Numbered from the stretch's first letter, positions 1-9,634 are shown. The stretch: DNA of 64,000 nt from Halarcobacter anaerophilus (GCF_006459125.1 NZ_CP041070.1:2170001-2234000); one strand, 5' to 3'. Program-made: numbers and translations. Notes: a model not told the origin generated them from the sequence alone.

Positions 1-740
1 TTTTCAACGATGACACGACATATTATGCCGCAAGTCTAAGTTTTTTTACAATTTTCTCTCTTTTACCTATTATCGCACTTTTGATTTCAATAATTTCAAG
101 TTTGGAAATAGTTCAACAATATCATGATATTTTTGTTGAGTATATTTTTGATATCTTAAATCCTACTCATTCAAAAGCTTTTATCCAAACTTTCACCGAC
201 TATATCTCAAACTCAAATAAACTGGGATTTTTGGGTCTTTTATATATGCTTTTCGTATTTATTATGTTTTTTAAAGATTATGAATATATAGTAAATAAAA
301 TACACAATGCAAAAAGAAAACCTCTGCTTCAATCTTTCTTTTTCTATCTTGTATTTTTAATTACTCTGCCTCTTATGTTAGCAGCACTAAACATTGCGTT
401 AAGTTTTTATGAAAACAGTTTTTTTAACTGGTTTATAACCTTCATGTTTGCATGGTTTATATTTTTCGGTCTGTTTAAATTAAGCGTTAATAAGCCGATC
501 TCTTTTAAAGCTGCCGCAATTTCATCTTTATTTACTCTAATAGTTTTGTCTATTACAAAAAATCTGTTTGTCTATTATGTAATTTATAATAAAACTTATA
601 CGACAATTTACGGTTCTTTGGCTATTTTATTATTTTCATTTTTTTGGATTTATATCTCTTGGGTGATTTATCTTTACGGAATAAAGATGTGTCATAGATT
701 GAATATTCAGGAAAGAATAAAAAACAGAGCAAAAGATTAA
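1..740 (+). CDS. YihY/virulence factor BrkB family membrane protein, 5' truncated by the window
   Basis: The open frame is continuous from the window edge (frame beginning at base 3) to a TAA at 738-740, so the true start lies outside. The internal ATG at 81 is not the start: upstream codons read DDTTYYAASLSFF, which matches the N-terminal part of the YihY/UPF0761 family. The visible part has about five hydrophobic helices and ends in a short basic tail, as expected for this inner-membrane family. The family was once called ribonuclease BN, but its molecular role is not settled. It converges with the next gene, and their stop codons overlap by 4 nt. Confidence 0.85.
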   Translation, partial: FNDDTTYYAASLSFFTIFSLLPIIALLISIISSLEIVQQYHDIFVEYIFDILNPTHSKAFIQTFTDYISNSNKLGFLGLLYMLFVFIMFFKDYEYIVNKIHNAKRKPLLQSFFFYLVFLITLPLMLAALNIALSFYENSFFNWFITFMFAWFIFFGLFKLSVNKPISFKAAAISSLFTLIVLSITKNLFVYYVIYNKTYTTIYGSLAILLFSFFWIYISWVIYLYGIKMCHRLNIQERIKNRAKD

Positions 741-1726
741 TCTTTACTCTGCACTACTTTTAAAACATTATCTAACTGCTTTTTTAAATCATTTAATTTT
801 TTTGTTGTTTTTATAAGATTGTCGGAAGACTCTATTGCAATATCTTCACTTCTGTCAATTCCTTTCATAATATCCGATTTATTCTCCAAATCATCAATTA
901 TATCTTCAAACTCATCTGTTAAATCCTGAAGTTTTTCAGAAGCCAGTCTTGATTGTTCTAAAGCCACTTGGGAATAATCCATTGCAGAATTTACTTTATT
1001 GATAAAAAAGTTAATATTATCTGCCATCTCCACAAACTCTTTTTCGGATTCAACTTTTATAGGTTCGATTTTATTTATATCTGTTGCTCCCATTTTTTTA
1101 TATTTTTCTAAAAACTCGTTTGCATGAGTCTCTATTTGTTTTAATTGAATCAAAGAGTAAAGAGAAAAAATAAAAAGAAAAGAGAAAGCCAAATATTGAA
1201 AGTTTTTAATAAAAGCTGTCTTATGTTCAATATATTCCGTATATAAAGTTACAATTTCATCGACCTCATCAAGAAGTTTATTATTTGTTTGATATATATA
1301 TTTAATAAGAGAATTAAGCTCTTGAATATCATTACTTAAAAGTGCTTTTTTAAACTCATTCGTATTTTTTTCAAAAGTTGTCCAAAGAACAGTAACTTTT
1401 GCAATCTGATTTACAATTTTTTCTGTAGGAGCTTTTGATATTTTCAAAAGTTCATTTCCTTCTCCTAAAGTATTCAAACCAAATTTAAATTCATCAATCG
1501 CATTATCTATTTCGGTAAAATTATTCGTTTTTGTTTGATAAAGATAAAATATATTTTTTGTAATTCTTTGAGTAAGCATTCTTTGCTTCCCTGCAATATT
1601 TACTATCGTCGCATCTTTTATATTTTTTTGATTTAGATAAATAGTAATTGCTATTACAAAAAATATCGAACCTAGAAGCAAAGCTCCTAAAATTTTAATT
1701 TTTTGACTAACACCGATTTTTTTCAT
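737..1726 (-). CDS. Orphan PilJ/NarX-like nitrate-sensor domain membrane protein without kinase or MCP output domain
   Basis: This 329-residue protein has TM1 at about 12-31, a helical periplasmic domain at about 32-173, TM2 at about 175-195, and a charged, probably coiled-coil cytoplasmic tail to the end. Residues 43-54 (NIAGKQRMLTQR) resemble the P-box of NarX/NarQ and the type IV pili methyl-accepting N-terminal (PilJ) domain; R49 aligns with the ligand-contacting arginine of NarX. No H-box, ATPase or MCP signalling tip is visible, so the sensor has no recognised output. It begins 1 nt after the stop of the Crp/Fnr gene upstream and is probably co-transcribed with it. A nitrate/nitrite sensing role is inferred from the P-box and from the nap/hao context. 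Confidence 0.75.
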   Translation of the reverse strand: MKKIGVSQKIKILGALLLGSIFFVIAITIYLNQKNIKDATIVNIAGKQRMLTQRITKNIFYLYQTKTNNFTEIDNAIDEFKFGLNTLGEGNELLKISKAPTEKIVNQIAKVTVLWTTFEKNTNEFKKALLSNDIQELNSLIKYIYQTNNKLLDEVDEIVTLYTEYIEHKTAFIKNFQYLAFSFLFIFSLYSLIQLKQIETHANEFLEKYKKMGATDINKIEPIKVESEKEFVEMADNINFFINKVNSAMDYSQVALEQSRLASEKLQDLTDEFEDIIDDLENKSDIMKGIDRSEDIAIESSDNLIKTTKKLNDLKKQLDNVLKVVQSKD

Positions 1727-1727
1727 T

Positions 1728-2390
1728 TTATATTCCTAAATAAATACTTCTTAATTCATCTTCTTTTAAAATTATAACTTCACCTTTTTCTATTGAAATA
1801 GTCTCATTTCTGACTAATCTTTTTAAAACTCTTGAAAGAGTTTCAGGTTGAATATGAAGCAGTAAAGCCACTTCATTTCTTTTTAGTTGGTTAAACATAG
1901 ATAAATCATTTGTTAACATAAAAGCAACTTTTGAAGTTGCATCAAAAACCAACTCCCTGTTTACAATACATTGAAGCTGTTGATTTTTATAAATAAGTTC
2001 GTTTATAAATTTTAAAACTAGCTCGTTTTGAGATAAAAACTCTTTTTTAAACCTTTTAAAATCTATAGATAGAAGAAGACTATCTCTTAAAAATTCACTA
2101 TTTGAAAAACAGTTAATTTTATTATCTTTTAAATTTGACAACTCTGAAATCATTGAGTTTGGATATACATAATATAAAAATATCTCATTGTCATATTTAT
2201 CGATTTTATAAACTTTTAAAAGTCCATCAACCAAAAACAACAATCTATCTGTAGACTCAGTCTCATAAAATAGCACCGTATCGGTGTTATAAGAGGAGAG
2301 TTCAGACATTGATGCAATTAATTCCAGCTCTTTATCTTCTAAATGAGAAAAGAGACTTATTGATTTTATAGCTTCTTTTGTTTTAATCAT
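1728..2390 (-). CDS. Crp/Fnr family transcriptional regulator
   Basis: The 220-residue protein has an N-terminal cyclic-nucleotide-binding-type beta-roll (about 10-125), a dimerisation helix, and a C-terminal winged helix-turn-helix (about 150-220). The recognition helix contains E-T-L-S-R, matching the E-x-x-S-R pattern with which Fnr reads TTGA half sites. There are only two cysteines (in NCFSN and QCIVN) and no N-terminal cysteine cluster, so an oxygen-sensing Fnr-type Fe-S cluster is unlikely. It is more like the DNR/NnrR/NssR group, which responds to NO or nitrogen oxides. It is divergent from the YgbA_NO gene, with a matching palindrome between them, and is followed by the PilJ-like sensor. 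Likely regulator of the nap/hao locus (inference). Confidence 0.88.
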   Translation of the reverse strand: MIKTKEAIKSISLFSHLEDKELELIASMSELSSYNTDTVLFYETESTDRLLFLVDGLLKVYKIDKYDNEIFLYYVYPNSMISELSNLKDNKINCFSNSEFLRDSLLLSIDFKRFKKEFLSQNELVLKFINELIYKNQQLQCIVNRELVFDATSKVAFMLTNDLSMFNQLKRNEVALLLHIQPETLSRVLKRLVRNETISIEKGEVIILKEDELRSIYLGI

Positions 2391-2424
2391 AAATCTATTA
2401 TATAAAAAAAAACTGAAATATTAA

Positions 2425-2438
2425 TTGACTCAAATCAA
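2425..2438. promoter_or_regulatory. Fnr-like operator between the crp/fnr gene and ygbA
   Basis: The sequence is TTGACTCAAATCAA, a TTGAY-N4-RTCAA palindrome. Exactly 22 nt downstream on the plus strand is TAAAAT (2461-2466), a good -10 for the YgbA_NO gene. This spacing puts the site near -41.5, the class II activator position. On the other strand its centre is only about 41 nt from the regulator's start codon, so autorepression is possible. Confidence 0.75.
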
Positions 2439-2485
2439 TTTAATATTTTTTTTATTTTTGTAAAATGGAAATAAAAAGATAAGAA

Positions 2486-2824
2486 ATGACAAAAGAGAAA
2501 TTTAAAAGTGAAATTCAGATACTAAAAAAATTTTCTGAACTATATTGCAAAAACAAACATTCAAATCAAAACTCTTTTAAATCTGTAATTATATATAAAG
2601 ATGAAAAAATCCATATAAATCTAAATTTATGCGAAGAGTGTGAAGAGATTATCAATTACAGCATAAAAAGATTACAAGAGTGCCCTCATGAGGAAAAACC
2701 AAGATGCAGAAAATGTCCAAATCCCTGTTATGAAAAAGTTTATTGGAAAAATTTATCAAAAATCATGAGGTATAGTGCTCTTAAATCAGGTCTTACAAAA
2801 ATAAAAAAATTTTTTTCCGAATAA
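2486..2824 (+). CDS. YgbA_NO family protein (nitrous oxide-stimulated promoter family)
   Basis: This 112-residue cytoplasmic protein has the family's cysteine pattern: LCEECEE at about 49-55, a CPHEEKPRCRKCPNPCY block near the middle, and MRYSALKSGL towards the C-terminus. The spacing matches the small YgbA_NO family, whose members are found in Fnr/NsrR-type NO- or nitrate-responsive regulons. The cysteines suggest metal or Fe-S binding; the biochemical role is unknown. It has its own Fnr-like box and -10 upstream and precedes moaA, so it belongs to the nitrogen-oxide-responsive set here. Confidence 0.8.
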   Translation: MTKEKFKSEIQILKKFSELYCKNKHSNQNSFKSVIIYKDEKIHINLNLCEECEEIINYSIKRLQECPHEEKPRCRKCPNPCYEKVYWKNLSKIMRYSALKSGLTKIKKFFSE

Positions 2825-2834
2825 ATTCAAAATA

Positions 2835-2848
2835 TTGATTTAAGTCAA
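2835..2848 (+). promoter_or_regulatory. Fnr-like operator and promoter of moaA
   Basis: The sequence is TTGATTTAAGTCAA, a TTGAY-N4-RTCAA palindrome. A -10-like TAAGAT lies at 2871-2876, 22 nt after the site, the same spacing as at ygbA and napA. The moaA start codon is at 2895. Confidence 0.75.
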
Positions 2849-2894
2849 GCAATAAAGTTCTTTTTTGGTGTAAGATTTTAAATAGGAGATTATT

Positions 2895-3866
2895 ATGTTA
2901 GTAGATAAATTTGACAGAAAAATTGATTATTTAAGGGTGTCCGTAACACAAAGATGTAATTTCAGATGCCAATACTGTATGCCTGAAAAACCTTTTGAAT
3001 GGACGCCTAAAGAGGATTTACTTTCATATGAACAGATGTTTGATTTTATCAAAGTAGCAATTGATAAGGGAATAAAAAAAATAAGAATAACAGGTGGAGA
3101 ACCTTTAGTTAGAGATGATTTACATAAATTGATTTCTATGATTTCATCTTATAAACCTGATATCGATTTAGCCATTACTACAAACGCTTATCTTCTAAAA
3201 GAGCAAATTTTTAAACTAAAAGAGGCTGGATTAAAAAGAGTAAATATCTCTCTTGACTCTTTAGAAAAAGAGACTTTTTGGTATTTAAGTAAAAGAGATG
3301 CACTTCAAAAAGTATTAGACTCAATTGAAGCTGCTTTAAAAGCAGAAGTAAAAGTCAAAATAAACAGCGTAATTTTAAAAAATATAAATGAAAATGAGAT
3401 ATTAAATCTCTATAATTTTGCAAAATCGAAAAATATACAAATCCGTTTTATAGAGTATATGGAAAATAAAAATGCCTATATAGATTTAAAAACAGTTCCA
3501 AGTTCCCAAATAATAGAAACCATAAAAAGCAAATATTGTCTTGAAGAGACCAATCTTCCCAAAAGCTCCGCGGCAAAACTATATAAAGATGAAGATGGAT
3601 ATGTTTTTGGAATTATTGAACCTTATGACGACTCATTTTGCAAAGCCTGCAACAGAATAAGACTAAGTGCAAACGGAGATTTAATTCCTTGTTTATATTA
3701 TGAAGATTCCTTAAATATAAAAAGCAGCCTGCATAACAAACAAAAAACGGAAAATATTTTAAAACAGGTAATAGATAATCGACCTGAAAAAAACAAATGG
3801 TCACATAATAAAACAGCAGAAAATACGGAAATATCAAGTAGAGCTTTTTATTTTACGGGAGGATAA
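2895..3866 (+). CDS. moaA: GTP 3',8-cyclase MoaA
   Basis: This radical SAM enzyme carries out the first step of molybdenum cofactor synthesis, converting GTP to 3',8-cyclo-7,8-dihydro-GTP. The N-terminal Fe-S motif CxxxCxxC is at C21, C25 and C28. The second-cluster ligands are C249, C252 and C266 in the motif CKACNRIRLS...C. TGGEP (about 66-70) is the usual radical SAM glycine motif, and the protein ends in the Gly-Gly pair typical of MoaA. Length (323) is normal. The gene lies immediately upstream of the napA operon, which needs Moco, and has its own Fnr-like box. Co-regulation with nitrate reductase is therefore likely. Confidence 0.96.
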   Translation: MLVDKFDRKIDYLRVSVTQRCNFRCQYCMPEKPFEWTPKEDLLSYEQMFDFIKVAIDKGIKKIRITGGEPLVRDDLHKLISMISSYKPDIDLAITTNAYLLKEQIFKLKEAGLKRVNISLDSLEKETFWYLSKRDALQKVLDSIEAALKAEVKVKINSVILKNINENEILNLYNFAKSKNIQIRFIEYMENKNAYIDLKTVPSSQIIETIKSKYCLEETNLPKSSAAKLYKDEDGYVFGIIEPYDDSFCKACNRIRLSANGDLIPCLYYEDSLNIKSSLHNKQKTENILKQVIDNRPEKNKWSHNKTAENTEISSRAFYFTGG

Positions 3867-3966
3867 AAAACTTTTTATAAGACTCCTTCTCTTCTGCTTT
3901 ATTAAACTTTATAAAATCTCACTTAATTTTTTTTATTATATTAAAAACAAATCTTTTTTTAATTAT

Positions 3967-3980
3967 TTGACTTAAGTCAA
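3967..3980 (+). promoter_or_regulatory. Fnr-like operator and promoter of the nap operon
   Basis: TTGACTTAAGTCAA is a perfect 14-bp palindrome. TAAACT (4003-4008) follows after exactly 22 nt and can serve as a -10, giving a start near 4015 and a leader of about 35 nt before napA. It lies in the 182-nt gap after moaA, which is otherwise AT-rich with no recognisable terminator. Confidence 0.8.
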
Positions 3981-4048
3981 GGTATTAATTTTTATTTGGT
4001 GTTAAACTTGTCTTGTTAGAAAAGAAAAATTTTAGAGGGAGGAAGAAG

Positions 4049-6859
4049 ATGTCACTTTCAAGAAGAGATTTTCTAAAAAGCTCTGCAGCAGCTTCAGCAG
4101 CTGCTGCAGTGGGCATGAATGTACCAAGCAGTTTAAAAGCTGCAGCTTCTACGGCAGAAGCCGGTTGGCGATGGGATAAAGCTGCATGTAGATTCTGCGG
4201 TACAGGTTGCGGAATTATGATGGCAACAAAAAACGGAAAAATTGTTGCGGTAAAAGGAGACCCTGCAGCTCCTGTAAACAGAGGGTTAAACTGTATTAAA
4301 GGGTATTTTAATGCAAAAATTATGTATGGAGCAGATAGATTAAGAACTCCTCTTTTAAGAGTAAATGCAAAAGGAGAATTCGATAAAAACGGTAAATTTG
4401 CTCCTGTGTCATGGAAAAGAGCTTTTGATGAAATGGAAAAACATATCAAAATAGCTTTAAAAGAATCAGGTCCCGAAGGAGTCGGAGTATTTGCATCAGG
4501 GCAATATACTATTATGGAAGGTTATGCAGCCCAAAAAATGATGAAAGCCGGATTTAGATCTAATGCAATTGATCCAAATGCAAGACACTGTATGGCTTCA
4601 GCTGTCGTCGGATTTTATCAAACTTTCGGAATCGATGAACCAAGTGGATGTTATGATGATATCGAATTAACCGATACGGTTGTAACATGGGGAGCTAATA
4701 TGGCGGAAATGCACCCTATTTTATGGTCAAGAGTTACAGATAGAAAATTAACAGATCCAAAAAGAGTAAAAGTCGTAAATATCTCGACATATAGACATAG
4801 ATGTTCTGACTTGGCAGATATGGAGATTATTTTTACACCTAATACAGATTTAGCTTTATGGAACTATATAGCACATGAAATCGTATATAATCATCCCGAA
4901 GCTATTGACTGGGATTTTGTAAAAAAACATATAATTTTTGCTGCAAGTCCCGTAAATATGGGTTATGGAATGAGAAGAGCAGGAGAAAAATCTCTTGTAG
5001 AAGGGAAATATACTAAAAAAGAGATGGAAACTATCTCTAAAGAGATGAAAAAAATCGTATCACAAACTGAGGCACCTGCTCTTGCTCCATATGGATATAA
5101 AGAGGGTGAAGTGATGGAGAATAAACCAGCTGGATTAAAACACTGGGAAATCTCATTTGAAGAGTATAAAAAATTCCTTGAACCTTATACCTTAGATTAT
5201 GTTGCAAAAATAGCAAAAGGTAATCCCGATGAAGATATAAATGAATTTAAGAAAAAACTTAAAACATTGGCTTCATTATATGTTGAAAAAGGAAGAAGAG
5301 TGGTGTCTTTTTGGACAATGGGAATGAATCAACATACAAGAGGAACTTGGGTTAATACTTTGTCATATAATGTTCACTTCTTATTAAACAAACAAGCAAA
5401 ACCAGGTTCTGGAGCATTCTCTTTAACAGGACAACCAAGTGCATGTGGAACAGCAAGAGAAGTGGGAACATTTTGTCATAGACTACCTGCTGATATGATG
5501 GTTGCAAATCCCGCTCACAGAAAAATTGCGGAAAAAAGATGGAAAATTCCTCAAGGAACACTAAATCCTGTAGGAAATCAACATATTATGAAAATCCACA
5601 GAGATATAGAAGACGGCATTATCAAATTTGCTTGGGTAAATGTATGTAACCCTTATCAAGATAGCGCAAGTGCAACTCACTGGATAAAAGCTGCAAGACA
5701 AATGGATAACTTTATCGTTTGTTCAGACGGGTATCCCGGAATCTCTGCAAAAGTATCCGATTTGATACTTCCAAGTGCAATGATTTATGAAAAATGGGGA
5801 GCATACGGAAATGCCGAAAGAAGAACCCAACACTGGAGACAACAAGTACTTCCTGTAGGTGACGCAATGTCGGATACCTGGCAATGGGTAGAATTGGCAA
5901 AAAGATTTACGGTAAAAGATTTATGGAAAGACTATACCTTAAGAAACGGTAAAAAACTTCCTAATGTAATCTCTAAAGCAAAAGAGATGGGATATGATGA
6001 AAATACAACTATGTATGATATTCTATTTGCAAACGAAGAGGCAAAAAGTTACAAACTAGATCACAATGATCCAATACAAAAAGGTTATGATAATTCAGAA
6101 GGTTTCGGTGACAGCAGAAATGTAGAGGGAAGTGACGGAGAAGTTTGGAAAGGTTACGGATTTTTTATCCAAAAATATCTATTTGAAGAGTATGCTTCAT
6201 TCGGTAGAGGTCATGCCCACGATTTGGCAGACTTTGATACATATCACAGAGTAAGAGGACTTAAATGGCCCGTAGTTGACGGTAAAGAGACTCAATGGCG
6301 ATTTAATACAAAATATGATCCTTATGCAAAAAAATACGGTAAAGAGACAGGAGATACAGATTTTGCTTTTTACGGAAAACTAGCAAAAGCACTTCCAAGC
6401 GGAGATTTATTAGGAATTAAAAACAAAACTAAAAAATCTTTAAAAAACAAAGCAAAAATATTTGCAAGACCCTATATGGATCCTCCGGAAGTTCCAAATG
6501 AAGAGTATCCTATTTGGTTATGCACAGGAAGAGTTTTGGAACACTGGCACAGTGGAACAATGACAATGAGAGTTCCTGAATTATATAGAGCAGTTCCTGA
6601 AGCTTTATGTTATATGCATCCCGAAGATGCAAAAAAATACGGCTTAAAACAAGGTGAATTATGCTGGGTAGAATCAAGACGTGGAAAAGTTAAAGCTAGA
6701 GTTGAAACAAGAGGAAGAAACAGACCTTCAAAAGGTTTAGTTTTCGTACCTTGGTTTGACGAAAAAGTTTTCATCAACAAAGTTTGTTTGGACGCAACTT
6801 GTCCTCAATCAAAACAGACTGATTATAAAAAATGTGCAGTAAAAGTTTATAAAGCATAA
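4049..6859 (+). CDS. napA: Periplasmic nitrate reductase catalytic subunit NapA
   Basis: NapA reduces nitrate to nitrite in the periplasm using Mo-bis-MGD and one [4Fe-4S] cluster. I chose ATG 4049 (936 aa) over a TTG at 4013 because a strong GAGGGAGGAAG ribosome site precedes it and the Tat motif SRRDFLK then begins at residue 4. The [4Fe-4S] ligands are C47, C50, C54 and C82, and the Mo-ligating cysteine is C181 in ARHCMAS. Length fits the long Campylobacterota NapA form. It is first in an operon with napG, napH, napB, napF, an unknown gene, napL, napD and a PAS gene. There is no napC, as is usual in this phylum, where NapGH feeds electrons from menaquinol. Confidence 0.97.
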   Translation: MSLSRRDFLKSSAAASAAAAVGMNVPSSLKAAASTAEAGWRWDKAACRFCGTGCGIMMATKNGKIVAVKGDPAAPVNRGLNCIKGYFNAKIMYGADRLRTPLLRVNAKGEFDKNGKFAPVSWKRAFDEMEKHIKIALKESGPEGVGVFASGQYTIMEGYAAQKMMKAGFRSNAIDPNARHCMASAVVGFYQTFGIDEPSGCYDDIELTDTVVTWGANMAEMHPILWSRVTDRKLTDPKRVKVVNISTYRHRCSDLADMEIIFTPNTDLALWNYIAHEIVYNHPEAIDWDFVKKHIIFAASPVNMGYGMRRAGEKSLVEGKYTKKEMETISKEMKKIVSQTEAPALAPYGYKEGEVMENKPAGLKHWEISFEEYKKFLEPYTLDYVAKIAKGNPDEDINEFKKKLKTLASLYVEKGRRVVSFWTMGMNQHTRGTWVNTLSYNVHFLLNKQAKPGSGAFSLTGQPSACGTAREVGTFCHRLPADMMVANPAHRKIAEKRWKIPQGTLNPVGNQHIMKIHRDIEDGIIKFAWVNVCNPYQDSASATHWIKAARQMDNFIVCSDGYPGISAKVSDLILPSAMIYEKWGAYGNAERRTQHWRQQVLPVGDAMSDTWQWVELAKRFTVKDLWKDYTLRNGKKLPNVISKAKEMGYDENTTMYDILFANEEAKSYKLDHNDPIQKGYDNSEGFGDSRNVEGSDGEVWKGYGFFIQKYLFEEYASFGRGHAHDLADFDTYHRVRGLKWPVVDGKETQWRFNTKYDPYAKKYGKETGDTDFAFYGKLAKALPSGDLLGIKNKTKKSLKNKAKIFARPYMDPPEVPNEEYPIWLCTGRVLEHWHSGTMTMRVPELYRAVPEALCYMHPEDAKKYGLKQGELCWVESRRGKVKARVETRGRNRPSKGLVFVPWFDEKVFINKVCLDATCPQSKQTDYKKCAVKVYKA

Positions 6860-6879
6860 AAACATTAAGGAGTACTGCT

Positions 6880-7710
6880 TTGAACAGTAACAATCCTTTA
6901 AAAGAGAAAAAGATGAAGAACGAAGAGATAAGTGACAGAAGAAAATTTTTTCTAACTATGGCAAGAGCGGCAGGACTTGCTGCCCTTGGAGGTCTTATGT
7001 GGAGTGCATATGTTGATGAAGTTACGGCTTCACAACTGACACTTAGACCTCCTGGTGCTTTAGATGAAAAAGATTTTCTAAAAACATGTATCAAATGCGG
7101 AATGTGCGTAGAAGCATGTCCTTATGATACTCTCAAATTGGCAAAACCGGGAGACAACAAACCTTTGGGAACTCCTTTTTTTGAACCAAGAGAGACTCCA
7201 TGTTATATGTGTACAGATATACCTTGTGTTCCTGTTTGTCCGACCGATGCCCTAAATTTAGACAAAGTCAGCACAAACGGAAAACTTGATATCAATAAAG
7301 CACAAATGGGAGTCGCTGTTGTAGATACAAAAAACTGTATTGCTTTTTGGGGAATTCAATGCGATGCCTGCTATAGAGCCTGTCCCTTATTAGATGTTGC
7401 TATAAAATTAGAATATACAAAAAATGAAAGAACAGGAAAACATGCTTTTTTAAAACCGATTGTCGATAGTGATTTTTGTACAGGCTGCGGTCTTTGCGAA
7501 AGAGCTTGCGTAACGGAAAAAGCATCAATTTTTGTTCTGCCTAGAGAAGTGGCTTTAGGACGTGCCGGAGATTATTATATCAAAGGCTGGGATAAAAACG
7601 ATGAAAAAAGATTGGAAAATGCAACAAGCAAAACAACCAAAACAGAACTTAGCAAACAAAAAGCTGTAGATTCGTTAAATGATATGGAAGGACTTTTAGA
7701 TGATGAATAA
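6880..7710 (+). CDS. napG: Ferredoxin-type protein NapG
   Basis: NapG is a periplasm-facing protein with four [4Fe-4S] clusters that passes electrons from the NapH quinol-side module towards NapB/NapA. A TTG start at 6880 has a clean AAGGAG at 6867-6872 with 7-nt spacing. The in-frame ATG at 6913 has only a weak purine stretch, so TTG is preferred. The Tat-like signal DRRKFF is at about 19-24. Cysteine sets are CIKCGMCVEAC (70-80), CYMCTDIPCVPVC (108-120), CDACYRAC, and CTGCGLCERAC near 200. It overlaps napH by 11 nt, indicating translational coupling. Confidence 0.95.
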   Translation: MNSNNPLKEKKMKNEEISDRRKFFLTMARAAGLAALGGLMWSAYVDEVTASQLTLRPPGALDEKDFLKTCIKCGMCVEACPYDTLKLAKPGDNKPLGTPFFEPRETPCYMCTDIPCVPVCPTDALNLDKVSTNGKLDINKAQMGVAVVDTKNCIAFWGIQCDACYRACPLLDVAIKLEYTKNERTGKHAFLKPIVDSDFCTGCGLCERACVTEKASIFVLPREVALGRAGDYYIKGWDKNDEKRLENATSKTTKTELSKQKAVDSLNDMEGLLDDE

Positions 7711-8515
7711 TAAATTTTTAATTCTTAGAAGATTTACCCAAATATCAATAATGTTTTTATATTTTGCGGCAAATGCCTGGGGATGGAACTTTTTAATTGG
7801 AAATTTAAGCTCATCAAAAATCTTAAATCTTATTCCAATGAGTGACCCTTATGCAGTATTACAAATGTTTGTATCAGGAGCAATTATAGCTTCAGATGTT
7901 TTCGTAGGTGCTTTAATTGTTGTTTTATTCTACTCTATAATCGGAGGAAGAGCATTTTGCTCTTGGGTTTGTCCTGTTAATATGATAACCGATTTAGCAA
8001 ATTATACAAGAAGAAAATTCGGATTAAACAGAATTCAAAAAAAACAACCTGCAACTAGAAATATGAGATACTGGATAATTGCTTTAAGTTTAATTATCTC
8101 TTTTATTTTTGCAGTACCGGCTTTTGAATTTATCTCTCCTATTTCAATGATACACAGAGGTATTGTTTTTGGATTAGGATTCGGCTGGGCAGCAATTTTA
8201 ATGATATTTTTGTTTGATCTTTTTGTTTTAAAAAACGGTTGGTGCGGACATATCTGTCCTTTAGGCGGATTTTATTCCCTAATAGGAAGATTTAGTCTTA
8301 TAAAAGTAGAGCACCAAGAAGAAAAATGTACGCTTTGTATGAAATGCAAAGAGGTTTGTCCAGAGAGTCAAGTACTTTTTATGGTAGGAAAAGAATCGGG
8401 ACAAGTTTTATCAGCAGAGTGTACGAATTGTGGAAGATGTATTGAAGTTTGTGAAGATGATGCAATGAATTTTTCAATAAGAGATCTAATTGCAAATAAA
8501 AAGAAGGAGAAATGA
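7700..8515 (+). CDS. napH: Membrane ferredoxin-type quinol dehydrogenase NapH
   Basis: This 271-residue inner-membrane protein has about four or five hydrophobic helices, two CX3CP motifs (CSWVCP and CGHICP), and a C-terminal pair of [4Fe-4S] motifs, CTLCMKCKEVC and CTNCGRCIEVC. With NapG it forms the menaquinol-oxidising branch that replaces NapC. Two adjacent ATG codons occur at 7700 and 7703; both overlap the end of napG, and an AAGGA precedes them. The gene is followed after 1 nt by the napB start. Confidence 0.95.
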   Translation: MMNNKFLILRRFTQISIMFLYFAANAWGWNFLIGNLSSSKILNLIPMSDPYAVLQMFVSGAIIASDVFVGALIVVLFYSIIGGRAFCSWVCPVNMITDLANYTRRKFGLNRIQKKQPATRNMRYWIIALSLIISFIFAVPAFEFISPISMIHRGIVFGLGFGWAAILMIFLFDLFVLKNGWCGHICPLGGFYSLIGRFSLIKVEHQEEKCTLCMKCKEVCPESQVLFMVGKESGQVLSAECTNCGRCIEVCEDDAMNFSIRDLIANKKKEK

Positions 8516-8516
8516 T

Positions 8517-9149
8517 ATGAAACTTGTTACTAAACTTGGGCTTGGTTTAGCAGTGACTTCATTTATAGTATTTATAGGTTGCAGTAAAGCTCAACCGACA
8601 TATTCAGAAGAGTCATTAGGGTTAAGAAAAGATAACCTTTATAATGAAGATAAAGTTGTGCCTGAAGAGACACATTATAGTAAAGTAGCACCTAGTACGG
8701 GAGGAAAAACATTTAAAAGAGCTTTTCAAGACGCTCCGCCGATGATTCCACACGATGTTGAGGGTATGTTACCTATTACTATAAACAATAACCAATGCGT
8801 AAGCTGTCATTCGCCTGAAGTAGCACCGTCGTTAGGGGCTTTGCCATATCCTAACTCACATATGATTAATTTCAGACCTGATACTTCATTGGCAAAAGAT
8901 GGTAAAATTACAAAAAACGGTAAAGAGATTGACAACACTTCTAGTGAAAAACTTGCGAATGTTTCAATTAAACATTTAAATAAGTTATCATCTGCTAGAT
9001 TTAACTGTACTCAATGTCATGCACCGCAAAGCAAAGGAGAATTGGTAGGAAATACATTCCAACCGGATTTTACCGATAAAGAGGGAAATAAAAAATCAAG
9101 CTGGAGCGGAAGCAAACTAACCGAAGGGTTAAATACTTTAATGGAATAA
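8517..9149 (+). CDS. napB: Diheme cytochrome c NapB, possible lipoprotein
   Basis: NapB is the small electron-transfer subunit that reduces NapA. ATG 8517 has AAGGAG upstream and fits better than the earlier in-frame codon at 8490, which would put charged residues before the signal. The two c-heme motifs are CVSCH (94-98) and CTQCH (164-168). The N-terminal signal ends VFIGC with cysteine at residue 22. This is close to a lipobox, although the -3 residue is Phe rather than Leu/Val, so NapB may be membrane-anchored rather than freely soluble. Confidence 0.95.
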   Translation: MKLVTKLGLGLAVTSFIVFIGCSKAQPTYSEESLGLRKDNLYNEDKVVPEETHYSKVAPSTGGKTFKRAFQDAPPMIPHDVEGMLPITINNNQCVSCHSPEVAPSLGALPYPNSHMINFRPDTSLAKDGKITKNGKEIDNTSSEKLANVSIKHLNKLSSARFNCTQCHAPQSKGELVGNTFQPDFTDKEGNKKSSWSGSKLTEGLNTLME

Positions 9150-9151
9150 AG

Positions 9152-9634
9152 ATGGAAAGAAGAGAGCTTTTTAGCTCTCTTGCCAACTCTTTTTCAAAAA
9201 AAGAGGGTCAAGAGAGTATTATTCGACCACCGTACTACAAAGATTTAGATTCTTTTTACAAAGAGTGTCTTGATTGCGATAATCAATGTGCCACTTTTTG
9301 CGAAGAGAATATAATTGTTATAAAAGAGGATAAAACTCCTATCTTAGATTTCAGTCTTGGAGGCTGCACTTATTGTGATGCTTGTGCAAATAATTGTCCT
9401 AAAGAGGTATTATCCCTTGAAAATAAAAAAAGAGTTAATGCCAAATTTGAGATAGATATACTAAAATGTATGAGTTGGCATCAAACAATGTGTTTTTCCT
9501 GTAAAGACCCTTGTTTAGATGATGCTATAAAATTTTTAGGAGTTTTTCGTCCCTCAATAGATGAAAATCTTTGTACAAATTGTGGATTTTGTGTTAACAT
9601 TTGTCCAAGCAATGCAATAAAAATAGTTGATTAA
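9152..9634 (+). CDS. napF: Ferredoxin-type protein NapF
   Basis: This 160-residue, cysteine-rich, signal-less cytoplasmic protein has CLDCDNQC...C, CTYCDACANNC, CMSWHQTMCFSCKDPC and CTNCGFCVNIC sets, consistent with several [4Fe-4S] clusters. NapF is thought to help mature or reduce NapA in the cytoplasm before Tat export. It starts 2 nt after napB. The third set lacks the regular CxxCxxCxxxC spacing, so the exact cluster number is uncertain. Confidence 0.9.
   Translation: MERRELFSSLANSFSKKEGQESIIRPPYYKDLDSFYKECLDCDNQCATFCEENIIVIKEDKTPILDFSLGGCTYCDACANNCPKEVLSLENKKRVNAKFEIDILKCMSWHQTMCFSCKDPCLDDAIKFLGVFRPSIDENLCTNCGFCVNICPSNAIKIVD

Noticed and set aside
4013-4048. TTG at 4013 as napA start
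   Set aside because: It would place 12 extra charged residues before the Tat motif and lacks a ribosome site. ATG 4049 has a strong one, and the proposed transcription start is near 4015.
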